Origin: Collinsella sp. AF02-46-1
Lineage (GTDB): Bacteria; Actinomycetota; Coriobacteriia; Coriobacteriales; Coriobacteriaceae
DNA length: 22,892 nt
Assembly (NCBI GenBank): GCA_934876235.1
Contig: CAKXKM010000025.1
Coordinates: 1-22,892 of the forward strand
Direction: 5' to 3'
A program made the translations under genes and the position numbers. The notes under the pieces are model-generated. The model had not been told where the DNA came from and made no database searches. It worked only from the letters and a program-made list of their open reading frames with translations. Below, in pieces: positions 10,190-16,861 of this stretch (position 1 is the stretch's first letter; each line of letters starts with the position of its first letter).

Positions 10190-11476
10190 TTACTTCCAGA
10201 ATCGGTTGATGATCTGCTCGCGACCGGCGCCGACGCCAATGAACGTCACGCGGGTGTGTGCCAGATCCTCGATAAACGCCACGTAGTCCTGAGCCTCCTG
10301 CGGCAGCTCATCAAAGCTGCGGCAACCGGTGATGTCGCACTTCCAGCCGGGGAGCTCCTCGTAGATGGGCTTGGCATGCTCAAAGCGCACCTGATGCTCG
10401 GGCACGCTGGTGTAGCGCTCGCCATCGACGTCGTAGGCCACGCACACCTTGATGGTGTCGAAGGCCGAAAGCACGTCGAGCTTAGTCAGGGCGATATCGG
10501 TGAGGCCGTTGACGCGTGAGGCGTAGTTGGCGATGGGGCCGTCGAACCAGCCGCAGCGACGACGGCGACCGGTGGTCACACCGTACTCATAGCCCTCCTC
10601 GGTCAGCGTGTGACCGGCCTCGGACTCATAGGAAAGCTCGGTGGGCATGGGGCCCGAACCGACGCGGGTGATATAGGCCTTCATGACGCCCAGCACGCGG
10701 TCGACGTTCTTCATGCCCACGCCGGAGCCGGTGATGGCGCCGCCGGCGGTGCAGTTGGAAGACGTCACGTACGGATAGGTGCCGTGGTCGATGTCGAGCA
10801 ACGTCGCCTGGGCGCCCTCAAACAGCAGGTCCTTGCCCTCATCGATCATGTTGTTGAGCAGCAGGCTCGTCTCGGTGATGTAGGGACGCAGGCGCTCGGC
10901 CATCGGCAGATACTCGTCGCAAATCTGGTCCACGGTGTAGGTGGGCAGGTTGTAGATGAGCTCGAGCTCGGGGTTCACGCGGGCAAGAGCGGTCTCCAGC
11001 TTGTCGCGGAACAGCGTCTCGTCCAGCATGTCCTGCATGCGCAGACCAATGCGGGTCATCTTGTCCTGATAGCACGGACCGATGCCGCGCTTGGTGGTAC
11101 CGATGTTCTTCTTGCCGAGCTTCTGCTCAAAGGCGCCATCCAGATCGATGTGGTACGGCATGATGACATGCGCGTTGCCACTAATCTTGAGGTTCTTGGT
11201 GGTGATGCCGTCGGCCTCGAACATGTCGATCTCCTCAAGGACGACCTTGGGGTTGACGACGCAGCCGTTACCGATCACCGACACGTGATCGGAATACATG
11301 ATGCCGGAGGGCACCTGGTGCAGGCCGTACTTCTTGCCGTTGACGACGATGGTGTGACCGGCGTTGTTGCCGCCCGAATAGCGCACGACGGCATCGAAGT
11401 CGCCGGCGACCAGGTCGCAAATCTTACCCTTGCCCTCATCGCCCCACTGGGCACCGACCAAAACGGTTGACGGCAT
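10190..11476 (-). CDS. purA: Adenylosuccinate synthetase
   Basis: The protein has 428 aa, the usual length. It catalyses the GTP-dependent joining of IMP and aspartate, the first step from IMP to AMP. The N-terminal GTP loop GDEGKGK is at 12-18 with the catalytic Asp13, and His41 lies in NNAGHT. The IMP-binding stretch GTTKRGIGPCYQDK and the C-terminal aspartate-loop region VTTGRRRRCGWFD are present. The start is ATG 11476 behind AAGGAG with a 7-nt spacer. It follows dnaB by 93 nt on the same strand and a candidate promoter lies in that gap, so it may be transcribed both with dnaB and on its own. The dnaB-purA order near ribosomal genes is also seen near the origin in Bacillus. Confidence 0.97.
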   Translation of the reverse strand: MPSTVLVGAQWGDEGKGKICDLVAGDFDAVVRYSGGNNAGHTIVVNGKKYGLHQVPSGIMYSDHVSVIGNGCVVNPKVVLEEIDMFEADGITTKNLKISGNAHVIMPYHIDLDGAFEQKLGKKNIGTTKRGIGPCYQDKMTRIGLRMQDMLDETLFRDKLETALARVNPELELIYNLPTYTVDQICDEYLPMAERLRPYITETSLLLNNMIDEGKDLLFEGAQATLLDIDHGTYPYVTSSNCTAGGAITGSGVGMKNVDRVLGVMKAYITRVGSGPMPTELSYESEAGHTLTEEGYEYGVTTGRRRRCGWFDGPIANYASRVNGLTDIALTKLDVLSAFDTIKVCVAYDVDGERYTSVPEHQVRFEHAKPIYEELPGWKCDITGCRSFDELPQEAQDYVAFIEDLAHTRVTFIGVGAGREQIINRFWK

Positions 11477-11542
11477 GTTTACTCCTTACATTCATGGACT
11501 GTCTACGCGCCACGCCGGCACGCAGAAGCACAAAACATTCCC

Positions 11543-11571
11543 AGTATACCCGTGCAACGGGCGCCTGTCCT
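11543..11571 (-). promoter_or_regulatory. Candidate purA promoter
   Basis: On the minus strand AGGACA (11571-11566) and TATACT (11548-11543) are separated by 17 bp; they match the consensus at 4 and 5 of 6 positions. The -35 overlaps the dnaB stop codon. The predicted leader is about 60 nt. Confidence 0.5.
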
Positions 11572-12961
11572 ACTCCTCGGCATGTGCCCCATCAAGCTCA
11601 TAGAACTTGGTGGATGCCGGCAGGAACATCAGGTCGACGTCGCCGATCGGGCCCGAACGGTTCTTGGCCACGACGATACGCGTAACGCCCTCGTCGGGTC
11701 GATCGTCGCGCGAGGCTTCGGCCTCGTCGGCGGAGCGGTCCAAGAACATGACGATATCGGCGTCCTGCTCGATGGAGCCCGATTCACGAAGGTCGGAAAG
11801 CTGCGGGCGCTTGCCGGTACGGGATTCGACCTGACGCGAGAGCTGTGACAGCGCGATGAGCGGGATCTTGAGCTCCTTGGCCATAATCTTAAGACCACGC
11901 GACATCTCCGAAACCTCGACGGTACGGCTCTCGGAGCGGCGTCCCGGTGGAGGACTCACCAGCTGCAGGTAGTCCAAAATGATGATTGCCTTTTCCTTGT
12001 TATGGAGCATGCGGCGGCTCTTGGCGCGAATCTCAGTCACTGTGGTGCCGGGCGTATCGTCAATCAGAATATCGAGCTTGGACAAGGTCTGCGTGGCCTC
12101 GTTGATATTGGCCCACTGCTCGGGGCTAATGCGGCCCATGCGGAAGTCACTGATCGAGATCATGGCGTAGGCGCAAATCAGACGCTGGGCAATTTCCTTG
12201 CCCGACATCTCCAGTGAGAAGAAGCCGACGGTATAACCAGCAGCGGCAGCGTTAAGTGCCAGGTTCAGAGCGAACGACGTCTTACCCACGGCAGGACGGG
12301 CGCCGATGATGATGAGCTGGCCTTCGCGAAAACCCATGAGCATGCGGTCGAGCGACGGGAAACCCGTGGGCACGCCCGCAGCCTGGCCGCCGGCCTGGCA
12401 TACTTCCTCGGCCTCGTTATAGGCCTCGACCATAAACTCGGTCAACGTCTTGTAGCTCGACTTGACCTCGCGCGCCGTGACCTTGAGCAGCTTGCTCTCG
12501 GCCAGCTCCACGACCTCCTTGGTGTCGGTAGGCGCGTTATAGGCCAGCGCGTTGATCTCGTTGGTGGCACCGATCAGCTCGCGCAGCATCGAGTCGCGAC
12601 GGACGATGGCGGCATGGTGCTGCCAGTTGACGAGCGACAGGGTCTGACCCATCAGCTCCAAAATGTAGGCCTCGCCGCCCACGGCATCGAGCTTGTTGAT
12701 GCTGCGCAGGTAATCGATCAGCGAGATGGAGTCGATGGGAATGCGGCTGTTGTACATATCGACCATCGCGGTATAGATGGTCTTATGAATGGGCCGGTAG
12801 AAGTCATCGGGCTGCAGCTCGACCTGGGCCTCTTCGACCACCTCGGGCGATAGCAGCATAGCGGCCAGTACATTGGCCTCTGCATCTTGGTTTTGGGGAA
12901 GACCCAACTTTGAGCCGCGGTCCTCGACCGTCAGCCCGGTCTCCCTATCGTCATATGCCAT
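11570..12961 (-). CDS. dnaB: Replicative DNA helicase
   Basis: The protein has 463 aa and is the hexameric helicase that unwinds DNA ahead of the replisome and recruits primase. The N-terminal DnaB domain starts near PQNQDAEANVLAAML (residues 22-36). The RecA-like C-terminal domain has Walker A GARPAVGKT at 220-228, FFSLEMS, Walker B IIILDYLQLV, and the QLSRQVE and RSGPIGDVDLMF motifs. No intein interrupts it. The start is placed at ATG 12961 (MAYDDRE), with GAGG about 6 nt upstream; in-frame ATGs at 12973 and 12967 are less well spaced from a ribosome site. rplI lies upstream but has its own terminator, so dnaB probably starts from a promoter in the 224-nt gap. Confidence 0.97.
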   Translation of the reverse strand: MAYDDRETGLTVEDRGSKLGLPQNQDAEANVLAAMLLSPEVVEEAQVELQPDDFYRPIHKTIYTAMVDMYNSRIPIDSISLIDYLRSINKLDAVGGEAYILELMGQTLSLVNWQHHAAIVRRDSMLRELIGATNEINALAYNAPTDTKEVVELAESKLLKVTAREVKSSYKTLTEFMVEAYNEAEEVCQAGGQAAGVPTGFPSLDRMLMGFREGQLIIIGARPAVGKTSFALNLALNAAAAGYTVGFFSLEMSGKEIAQRLICAYAMISISDFRMGRISPEQWANINEATQTLSKLDILIDDTPGTTVTEIRAKSRRMLHNKEKAIIILDYLQLVSPPPGRRSESRTVEVSEMSRGLKIMAKELKIPLIALSQLSRQVESRTGKRPQLSDLRESGSIEQDADIVMFLDRSADEAEASRDDRPDEGVTRIVVAKNRSGPIGDVDLMFLPASTKFYELDGAHAEE

Positions 12962-13062
12962 GAGCATCCTCATTCATATCGCTTGCGAGCATCCATAGTA
13001 TCAGCCACGGTCCCAAAACGCGCCGCGCGCCGCCAATCATCACCGAACCAAACGGATGAACG

Positions 13063-13078
13063 GTCCTGTATATAGGAC
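13063..13078. promoter_or_regulatory. Palindrome with TATATA core upstream of dnaB
   Basis: GTCCTGTATATAGGAC has perfect GTCCT/AGGAC arms. On the minus strand the core reads TATATA, a plausible -10 for dnaB with a weak TGGTGA-like -35 about 17 bp upstream. Symmetry over a -10 would fit an operator. The rest of 12962-13110 shows no gene; a second possible -10 (TACTAT) lies closer to dnaB. Confidence 0.25.
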
Positions 13079-13110
13079 TTCGACGCAACGTTCACCATGA
13101 CACTCACTCA

Positions 13111-13152
13111 GCGCAAAAAACAAAAGGGCGCCCTGGTTTCCCAGAGCGCCCT
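13111..13152 (-). terminator. Intrinsic terminator after rplI
   Basis: On the minus strand AGGGCGCTCTGG (13152-13141) pairs with 13136-13125 over 12 bp with one mismatched or wobble position and a TTTC-type loop, followed by TTTGTTTTTT. It closes the rpsF-ssb-rpsR-rplI transcript before dnaB. Confidence 0.88.
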
Positions 13153-13185
13153 TCTTAGAACAAGATTGTTGCGTTGCAGCAAATG

Positions 13186-13725
13186 CTACTCGGCAGCAGC
13201 CTCAGTCTCGACCTCGGCGGTCTCGGCCTCGGCGACCTCAGCGGCCTCCTCGACCTCAGCCTCGGCAGCGAGCTCCTCGGCGGTAACGCCGACGAGAACG
13301 ACAACCTCGGCCTTGATCTCGCGGTACAGCGAGATGGCAACGGTGTGGGCACCGGCAACCTTGATGGGCTTACCGAGCTCGACGCGCTTGCGGTCGATGT
13401 CCATACCGAGCTGAGCCTTGATGGCGTCAGCGATCATAGCGGCGGTAACAGAGCCAAAGAGGATGCCCTCGTCGCCGACCTTGACGTCAACGGTGACCTG
13501 CTTGCCCTCGAGGGCAGCCTTGGTCTCGTTGGCGGTAGCCAGACGGACGGCCTCGCGCTTGGCGATGTTGTTGCGACGCTCGTCGAGCTGCTTGAGGTTG
13601 CCCTTGGTGGCGGCAACAGCGAGCTTCTTGGGGAACAGGAAGTTCTCAGCGTAACCCTGAGCGACCTCTACGACGTCACCCTCGCCGCCCTTGCCCTTGA
13701 TCTCATCGAGAAGAATAACCTTCAT
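13186..13725 (-). CDS. rplI: Large-subunit ribosomal protein bL9 with acidic C-terminal tail
   Basis: The protein has 179 aa. bL9 binds 23S rRNA at the base of the L1 stalk. The N-terminal domain is typical (MKVILLDEIKGKGGEGDVVEVAQGYAENFLFP region), followed by the long connecting helix and a C-terminal domain up to about residue 148. About 30 further residues are almost entirely Ala, Glu and Val (for example AEVEEAAEVAEAETAEVETE). Common bL9 proteins are close to 149 aa, so this acidic tail is an extension, probably disordered. The start is ATG 13725 behind AAGGGAGA. It begins 15 nt after rpsR and a strong terminator follows. Confidence 0.96.
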   Translation of the reverse strand: MKVILLDEIKGKGGEGDVVEVAQGYAENFLFPKKLAVAATKGNLKQLDERRNNIAKREAVRLATANETKAALEGKQVTVDVKVGDEGILFGSVTAAMIADAIKAQLGMDIDRKRVELGKPIKVAGAHTVAISLYREIKAEVVVLVGVTAEELAAEAEVEEAAEVAEAETAEVETEAAAE

Positions 13726-13740
13726 GATGCGTCTCCCTTC

Positions 13741-14007
13741 TTAGCCGCGGTCGCGGTTGCCACGAGAGGAAACCACGGGGACGGTGTACGGCAGGAGAGC
13801 CATCTCGCGGGCGCGCTTGATGGCGTTGGCGATGTCATGCTGATGCTGCGTGCAAGCGCCAGTGACGCGACGGGGCTTGATCTTGCCACGATCGGTCATG
13901 TACTTACGGAGAAGCTGAGTGTCCTTATAGTCGATGAACTCAGTGTTCTCCTTGCAGAACTGGCAGTACTTACGACGCGGCTGACGTGCAGAAAAATCAT
14001 TAGCCAT
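13741..14007 (-). CDS. rpsR: Small-subunit ribosomal protein bS18, zinc-binding form
   Basis: The protein has 88 aa and forms a heterodimer with bS6 on the platform of the 30S subunit. The bS18 core is plain: RKYCQFCKENTEFIDYKD, LRKYMTDRGKIKPRR, and AIKRAREMALLPY. Cys15, Cys18, Cys52 and His55 (CQFC and CTQH) would make a zinc site, the so-called C+ form. The start is ATG 14007, with AAAGG upstream; an in-frame extension to 14058 would be unusual for the family and lies in the gap after ssb. It belongs to the rpsF-ssb-rpsR-rplI operon. Confidence 0.96.
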   Translation of the reverse strand: MANDFSARQPRRKYCQFCKENTEFIDYKDTQLLRKYMTDRGKIKPRRVTGACTQHQHDIANAIKRAREMALLPYTVPVVSSRGNRDRG

Positions 14008-14079
14008 GTCAAAATACCTTTCATTTGGCAACTTCGGCGAACCGAAGCCGCCTCTCACTCAAAAATAGGTGAACAACCC

Positions 14080-14532
14080 TTAGAACGGGATGTCCTCATC
14101 GTAGACGTCGACCGCGGGCGGCGTAGCCACCGGTGCGGCAGGACGCGCTGCAGGCGCGGGAGCTGCGGGGGCATAACCGCCCTGATCGTAGCCACCCTGG
14201 CCACCACGGGAGCTCATAAACTCGATCTCATCGACGATGACCTCAAGCTTGCTCCGGCGCTGGCCGTCGCGCTCCCAAGAGCTGTAGCGCAGCTTGCCCT
14301 CGATCGCGACCTTGTTTCCCTTTGCCAGGAAACGGCTCACGGCCTCGGCGCGGGTGCCGAACATAGTGCAGTCGACAAAGTTGGGATAGTCCTCCCACTC
14401 GCCAGTCTGCGCGTTACGGCGACGATCGTTGACGGCGACGCCAAAGGACAGAACCTGGGTTCCGCCGGCGGTGGCGCGCAGCTCGGGATCGCGGGTGAGG
14501 TTACCGGTGATGTTCACTCGATTGATGCTCAT
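14080..14532 (-). CDS. ssb: Single-stranded DNA-binding protein
   Basis: The protein has 150 aa and works as a tetramer that coats single-stranded DNA in replication and repair. The OB-fold covers about residues 1-108 (NRVNITGNLTRDPELR, FVDCTMFGTRAEAVSRFLAKG, VAIEGKLRYSSWE). A Gly/Ala/Pro-rich linker leads to the conserved acidic tip DEDIPF at 145-150, which docks partner proteins such as primase and RecO. It lies between rpsF (48 nt upstream) and rpsR (72 nt downstream), the arrangement seen in many bacteria, and is probably the main chromosomal SSB. Confidence 0.97.
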   Translation of the reverse strand: MSINRVNITGNLTRDPELRATAGGTQVLSFGVAVNDRRRNAQTGEWEDYPNFVDCTMFGTRAEAVSRFLAKGNKVAIEGKLRYSSWERDGQRRSKLEVIVDEIEFMSSRGGQGGYDQGGYAPAAPAPAARPAAPVATPPAVDVYDEDIPF

Positions 14533-14580
14533 AACTCACTACTTCCTCTTGGGGCACAAGCCCAGTCCAAAACGACAGTC

Positions 14581-14874
14581 TTACTCCTGGTCGTCGCGAC
14601 GGACGATCATGTGGCGGACCACAGCGTCGGTGATGCGCAGGATGCGATCAAGCTCGGCGATCTGGGTAGGATCTGCGTGGAAGTTGATGAGGGTGTAGTC
14701 ACCATCGGTGAGGTCGTTGATCTCGTAGGCGAGCTTGCGCTTGCCCCAGTCGTCAACGGAGTCGACCTTGCCAGCGCCCTCAGCGATCGTGGTATCGATA
14801 CGCTTCATAACAGCGAGACGAGTCTCGGGGTCGAGCGACGGGTCAACAAAGAACAGCAGTTCATAAGCCTTCAT
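14581..14874 (-). CDS. rpsF: Small-subunit ribosomal protein bS6
   Basis: The protein has 97 aa and pairs with bS18 on the 30S platform. MKAYELLFFVDPSLD and KRKLAYEINDLTDGDYTLINF are typical. The start is ATG 14874 behind a strong AGGAGGTGA; the in-frame extension to 14895 crosses that ribosome site and is rejected. As first gene of the operon it is the expected point of feedback control by the bS6:bS18 complex, and a hairpin is present in its leader. There is no glutamate-rich tail of the kind that RimK modifies in E. coli. Confidence 0.96.
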   Translation of the reverse strand: MKAYELLFFVDPSLDPETRLAVMKRIDTTIAEGAGKVDSVDDWGKRKLAYEINDLTDGDYTLINFHADPTQIAELDRILRITDAVVRHMIVRRDDQE

Positions 14875-14900
14875 ATTGTCACCTCCTCTGGGCAAATGTG

Positions 14901-14929
14901 GCTTCAGGTCGTGAAGGTGCGCCTGAAGC
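14901..14929 (-). promoter_or_regulatory. Hairpin in the rpsF leader, candidate ribosomal protein feedback site
   Basis: GCTTCAGG (14929-14922 on the transcript strand) pairs perfectly with CCTGAAGC (14908-14901) around a 13-nt loop CGCACCTTCACGA. It would lie about 10 nt from the predicted transcript start and just before the ribosome site. A known bS6:bS18-binding RNA motif occurs in rpsF leaders of many bacteria. I cannot confirm the conserved nucleotides of that motif here, and the loop has no CCG. Confidence 0.4.
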
Positions 14930-14945
14930 AGGAAAAGACTTGGTA

Positions 14946-14974
14946 ATAATATCTTTCAACCTCCTAGGCCGCAA
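14946..14974 (-). promoter_or_regulatory. Candidate rpsF operon promoter
   Basis: TTGCGG (14974-14969) and TATTAT (14951-14946) on the minus strand are exactly 17 bp apart. The -10 matches at 5 of 6 positions and the -35 at 3. Transcription would begin near 14939, giving a leader of about 65 nt that contains the 14901-14929 hairpin. Confidence 0.5.
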
Positions 14975-14989
14975 GAATATGCAGCTACA

Positions 14990-15240
14990 ACCTCATGACC
15001 TCCACATATGCCCATACTCGCACGACGTTTCATGCGTCTTCCAACCAAATGCTGACCAAGTGCTTGACGGATTTGTGGACAAGATACGACGCCGCGGGGA
15101 CAAGCTGAGCCAAGCCACAGGTCAACGGGCACAAGGCTGTGGTCGCAAAATGCATACCAGTGGTCCACAGCGCCACCCAAAGATTTTTAAATTCATTGCC
15201 AAGTCGCTTATGAATACCCCTTTTGAACAATTGAGTTAAT
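14990..15240. other. Gene-free region with DnaA-box-like sequences
   Basis: This is the core of the largest gap between genes (14875-15378). TTGTCCACA, the form favoured by high-GC actinobacteria, occurs exactly on the minus strand at 15082-15074. TGGTCCACA at 15161-15169 (plus) differs at one position. ACCTCCACA at 14998-15006 fits the looser actinobacterial consensus at 8 of 9. An AT-rich run follows (15181-15240). The neighbours include dnaB, ssb and ribosomal genes, but dnaA is absent. It may be a DnaA-binding region or origin remnant, or a DnaA-regulated promoter zone. I see no coding signal. Confidence 0.35.
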
Positions 15241-15334
15241 CAACCACGCTGGTCGGAAGCCGTTTTTTGGCACCTCAAACCCCACTGCAACGACAAGCGC
15301 GGCCAAGCGTTTTAAAAAATGCCAACTTTTCTGT

Positions 15335-15362
15335 TTGCACTTTGCGGTTCCTCGTGTATACT
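15335..15362 (+). promoter_or_regulatory. Promoter for the first tRNA-Ser gene
   Basis: TTGCAC (15335-15340) and TATACT (15357-15362) are 16 bp apart. The start point would be near 15369, about 10 nt before the mature tRNA. The sequence just upstream is AT-rich (TTTTAAAAAAT at about 15310-15320), which could serve as an UP element. Confidence 0.65.
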
Positions 15363-15378
15363 GACTTTCGCATTTAAC

Positions 15379-15469
15379 GGAGAGTTGTCCGAGTGGCCGA
15401 AGGAGCACGATTGGAAATCGTGTAGGCGTCAAAAGCGTCTCCAGGGTTCAAATCCCTGACTCTCCGCCA
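15379..15469 (+). tRNA. tRNA-Ser (GGA)
   Basis: The 91-nt sequence folds as a class II tRNA with a long variable arm. The acceptor stem is GGAGAGT/ACTCTCC, the anticodon stem is CACGA/TCGTG, and the loop TTGGAAA carries anticodon GGA, which reads UCU and UCC. The T arm is CAGGG-TTCAAAT-CCCTG. The CCA end is encoded in the gene. It has its own promoter upstream and terminator downstream. Confidence 0.97.
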
Positions 15470-15478
15470 GTTAATTCC

Positions 15479-15508
15479 AAAGCAGGCCTTCGAGCCTGCT
15501 TTGTTTTT
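15479..15508 (+). terminator. Intrinsic terminator after tRNA-Ser (GGA)
   Basis: AAAGCAGGC (15479-15487) pairs perfectly with GCCTGCTTT (15494-15502) around a 6-nt loop and is followed by GTTTTT. It lies between the two tRNA genes, so the second tRNA depends on read-through or an unseen promoter. Confidence 0.85.
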
Positions 15509-15517
15509 ACCCCACGC

Positions 15518-15608
15518 GGAGGGGTGGCAGAGTGGTTGAATGCGGCGGTCTCGAAAACCGTTTGGCCTGTATAAGGTCACGAGGGTTCGAATCCCTCCTC
15601 CTCCGCCA
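15518..15608 (+). tRNA. tRNA-Ser (CGA)
   Basis: The 91-nt sequence is a class II tRNA with a long variable arm. The acceptor stem is GGAGGGG/CTCCTCC, with one G-U pair. The loop CTCGAAA carries anticodon CGA for UCG codons. The T arm is GAGGG-TTCGAAT-CCCTC and the CCA is encoded. No separate promoter is obvious in the 9 nt between the preceding terminator and this gene. The last 25 nt before the final A recur in inverted orientation at 15673-15697. Confidence 0.97.
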
Positions 15609-15619
15609 TTTTGGTTGAG

Positions 15620-15650
15620 AAAGCTCCCAACAACGGGAGCTTTTTTGTTT
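15620..15650 (+). terminator. Intrinsic terminator after tRNA-Ser (CGA)
   Basis: AAAGCTCCC (15620-15628) pairs perfectly with GGGAGCTTT (15635-15643) around a 6-nt loop, with a run of six T from 15641. Confidence 0.9.
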
Positions 15651-15672
15651 AGAGTCCCTTACAAGCAAATAC

Positions 15673-15697
15673 GGCGGAGGAGGAGGGGTTCGAACCC
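15673..15697 (-). repeat. Inverted partial copy of the tRNA-Ser (CGA) 3' end
   Basis: Read on the minus strand, this 25-nt segment matches tRNA-Ser(CGA) 15583-15607 (T arm, acceptor strand, discriminator, CC) at 24 of 25 positions; only the T after TTCGAA is C here. No remaining tRNA body is visible on either side. Such 3'-end copies commonly mark integration sites next to tRNA genes, although the usual pair is in direct orientation. It stands at the left border of the hairpin-flanked gene. Confidence 0.7.
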
Positions 15698-15709
15698 GCC
15701 CTTCCCTCA

Positions 15710-15781
15710 AAAACATGTACGTCAGCCTCCAAAACCGACATTTTTCGACATCTTTGAAGGCTGACGTACACGTTTGGATTG
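15710..15781 (-). repeat. Hairpin element, copy A
   Basis: This 72-nt imperfect palindrome has arms of about 21 nt (15713-15733 and 15753-15773, two mismatches). It is 69/72 identical to the reverse complement of copy B at 16906-16977. On the minus strand its stem is followed by TTTTT after ACATG, so it can act as terminator of the gene ending at 15799, 17 nt away. The two copies point outward from the gene between them. Confidence 0.85.
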
Positions 15782-15798
15782 AGCTCACGGGAGTGGCA

Positions 15799-16806
15799 CT
15801 ATTCGGAAGGCGCCTCTTCGTCTCGCATACCTTTCCAGTTGCGGATAAGAGCCTTGCGTAGTTCGTTTTGCTCTCGCTGGTGCCCGGTGTCGGTACAGCG
15901 AGGCATGCCGAGTGCTTCGCGAATGTTGTTCATGGCGCGGTGAAAGGCGAGTTGGCTGCCGAACTGAGCCGAAGTGAGCGTAACGATTCGATATCCCATT
16001 TGGGAGAGAACGGCCTCTCGCTCCGCATCTGCTCCTTTGCGCTCGAACTCATCGTGAAAACCGCCCTTATATTCGATACCGAGCTCCCTGCGCTTGTAGG
16101 TAACGAGCGCATCGATTTTAAGTGTTCGAGCTTTGGCGCAATGCCAGAGACGTTGAGGGATCTCGAGTGGTTTGTTGAGTTCGATACCTCGGATGCCAAC
16201 GCCGCCTTCGCTTGTTGGGAGTGAGAGGGCGATTGCCGAAGCGGTCTCCATAGGCGAGGCCGAGCGATCGTAGATATGCCTGAGCGCGAGCCGTGCACGT
16301 GTGGCACCGGGTTTGCCGGGATGCCGATCGAGCAGTTCGATTATTTCATCCTTGGAGGTGGTGGCTGGTTGCTCGGTATAAGGGTCGGCGGGATTGAGCC
16401 TCATGCGATAATCGCCGCAAACTTCATAGCCATATTCGAGATATTCGATCCTATCCATCCACTCGGCAGCGAGCACGAAGGTGAAGGCTTCGTCGGTGAT
16501 GAAGATTCCGGGCGTCAACTCGTTAATATGCTCGTAGGGAAGATTTTGTCCAAGAATGTGGCAAATGACGCCTTTGGTGCGAATTCGCTCGAATTCGAAT
16601 ACAACCGAGATATCGATAGTCTTGAGCATATCGGACGGAATGCCGCAGTCGATAAGTGCCTGTCGTATGCGCGCAACGCGTTGTTGGGTGGAGATGCCTT
16701 GTGCGCCTATCTGGTAGTCGTGCCGCGCAAGAGACTGAACCAAATTCTGGGGTGCATGATGGACAAGCCATGCGGTTTTATGCGAAATGAGAACAGGGGT
16801 ATCCAT
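15799..16806 (-). CDS. Putative PD-(D/E)XK nuclease-domain protein (AbiEi/DUF559-like)
   Basis: The protein has 335 aa. The C-terminal part resembles the DUF559/Vsr-like endonuclease fold: SPMET at 184-188, then Asp232 in KIDALV, Glu245-Tyr-Lys247 in LGIEYKGG, His251, and a following AEREAVLSQMGYRIVTLT segment. Asp-x(n)-Glu-x-Lys is the PD-(D/E)XK signature. The N-terminal about 150 residues (ISHKTAWLVHH at the start; TPGIFITDEAFTFVLAAEWM) recall the AbiEi-type half often joined to this domain in actinobacteria, which points to DNA binding. Both assignments are by eye. The start is ATG 16806 behind GAGAGG. The gene looks less GC-rich than its neighbours, stands alone, and is bracketed by inverted hairpin copies beside a tRNA-Ser, all consistent with acquisition. 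Its function could be defence, DNA repair or element mobility; the sequence does not decide. Confidence 0.75.
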   Translation of the reverse strand: MDTPVLISHKTAWLVHHAPQNLVQSLARHDYQIGAQGISTQQRVARIRQALIDCGIPSDMLKTIDISVVFEFERIRTKGVICHILGQNLPYEHINELTPGIFITDEAFTFVLAAEWMDRIEYLEYGYEVCGDYRMRLNPADPYTEQPATTSKDEIIELLDRHPGKPGATRARLALRHIYDRSASPMETASAIALSLPTSEGGVGIRGIELNKPLEIPQRLWHCAKARTLKIDALVTYKRRELGIEYKGGFHDEFERKGADAEREAVLSQMGYRIVTLTSAQFGSQLAFHRAMNNIREALGMPRCTDTGHQREQNELRKALIRNWKGMRDEEAPSE

Positions 16807-16861
16807 TGAGGGCCTCTCGCTCTGAGCCGGTATCCAACTCTTATGTCCGTTGAAGTGGGGA

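Noticed and set aside
15074..15169. Definite chromosomal origin
   Set aside because: There is one exact box, one near match and one loose match, no dnaA gene, and mixed gene direction on the right. This is too little to call an origin.
14898..15239. Plus-strand open frame of 113 codons in the gap before the tRNA genes
   Set aside because: It starts with GTG without a ribosome site, overlaps the rpsF promoter and leader, and its protein shows no family features. The region is better explained as regulatory DNA.
15673..15697. A third tRNA gene on the minus strand
   Set aside because: Only the T arm and acceptor 3' strand are present. No D arm, anticodon arm or matching 5' acceptor strand is found upstream, so it is a fragment.
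15507..15788. Minus-strand open frame of 93 codons across tRNA-Ser(CGA), and a related frame at 16899-17132
   Set aside because: They read through the tRNA gene and the hairpin copies. Their shared peptide is only the translated hairpin repeat.
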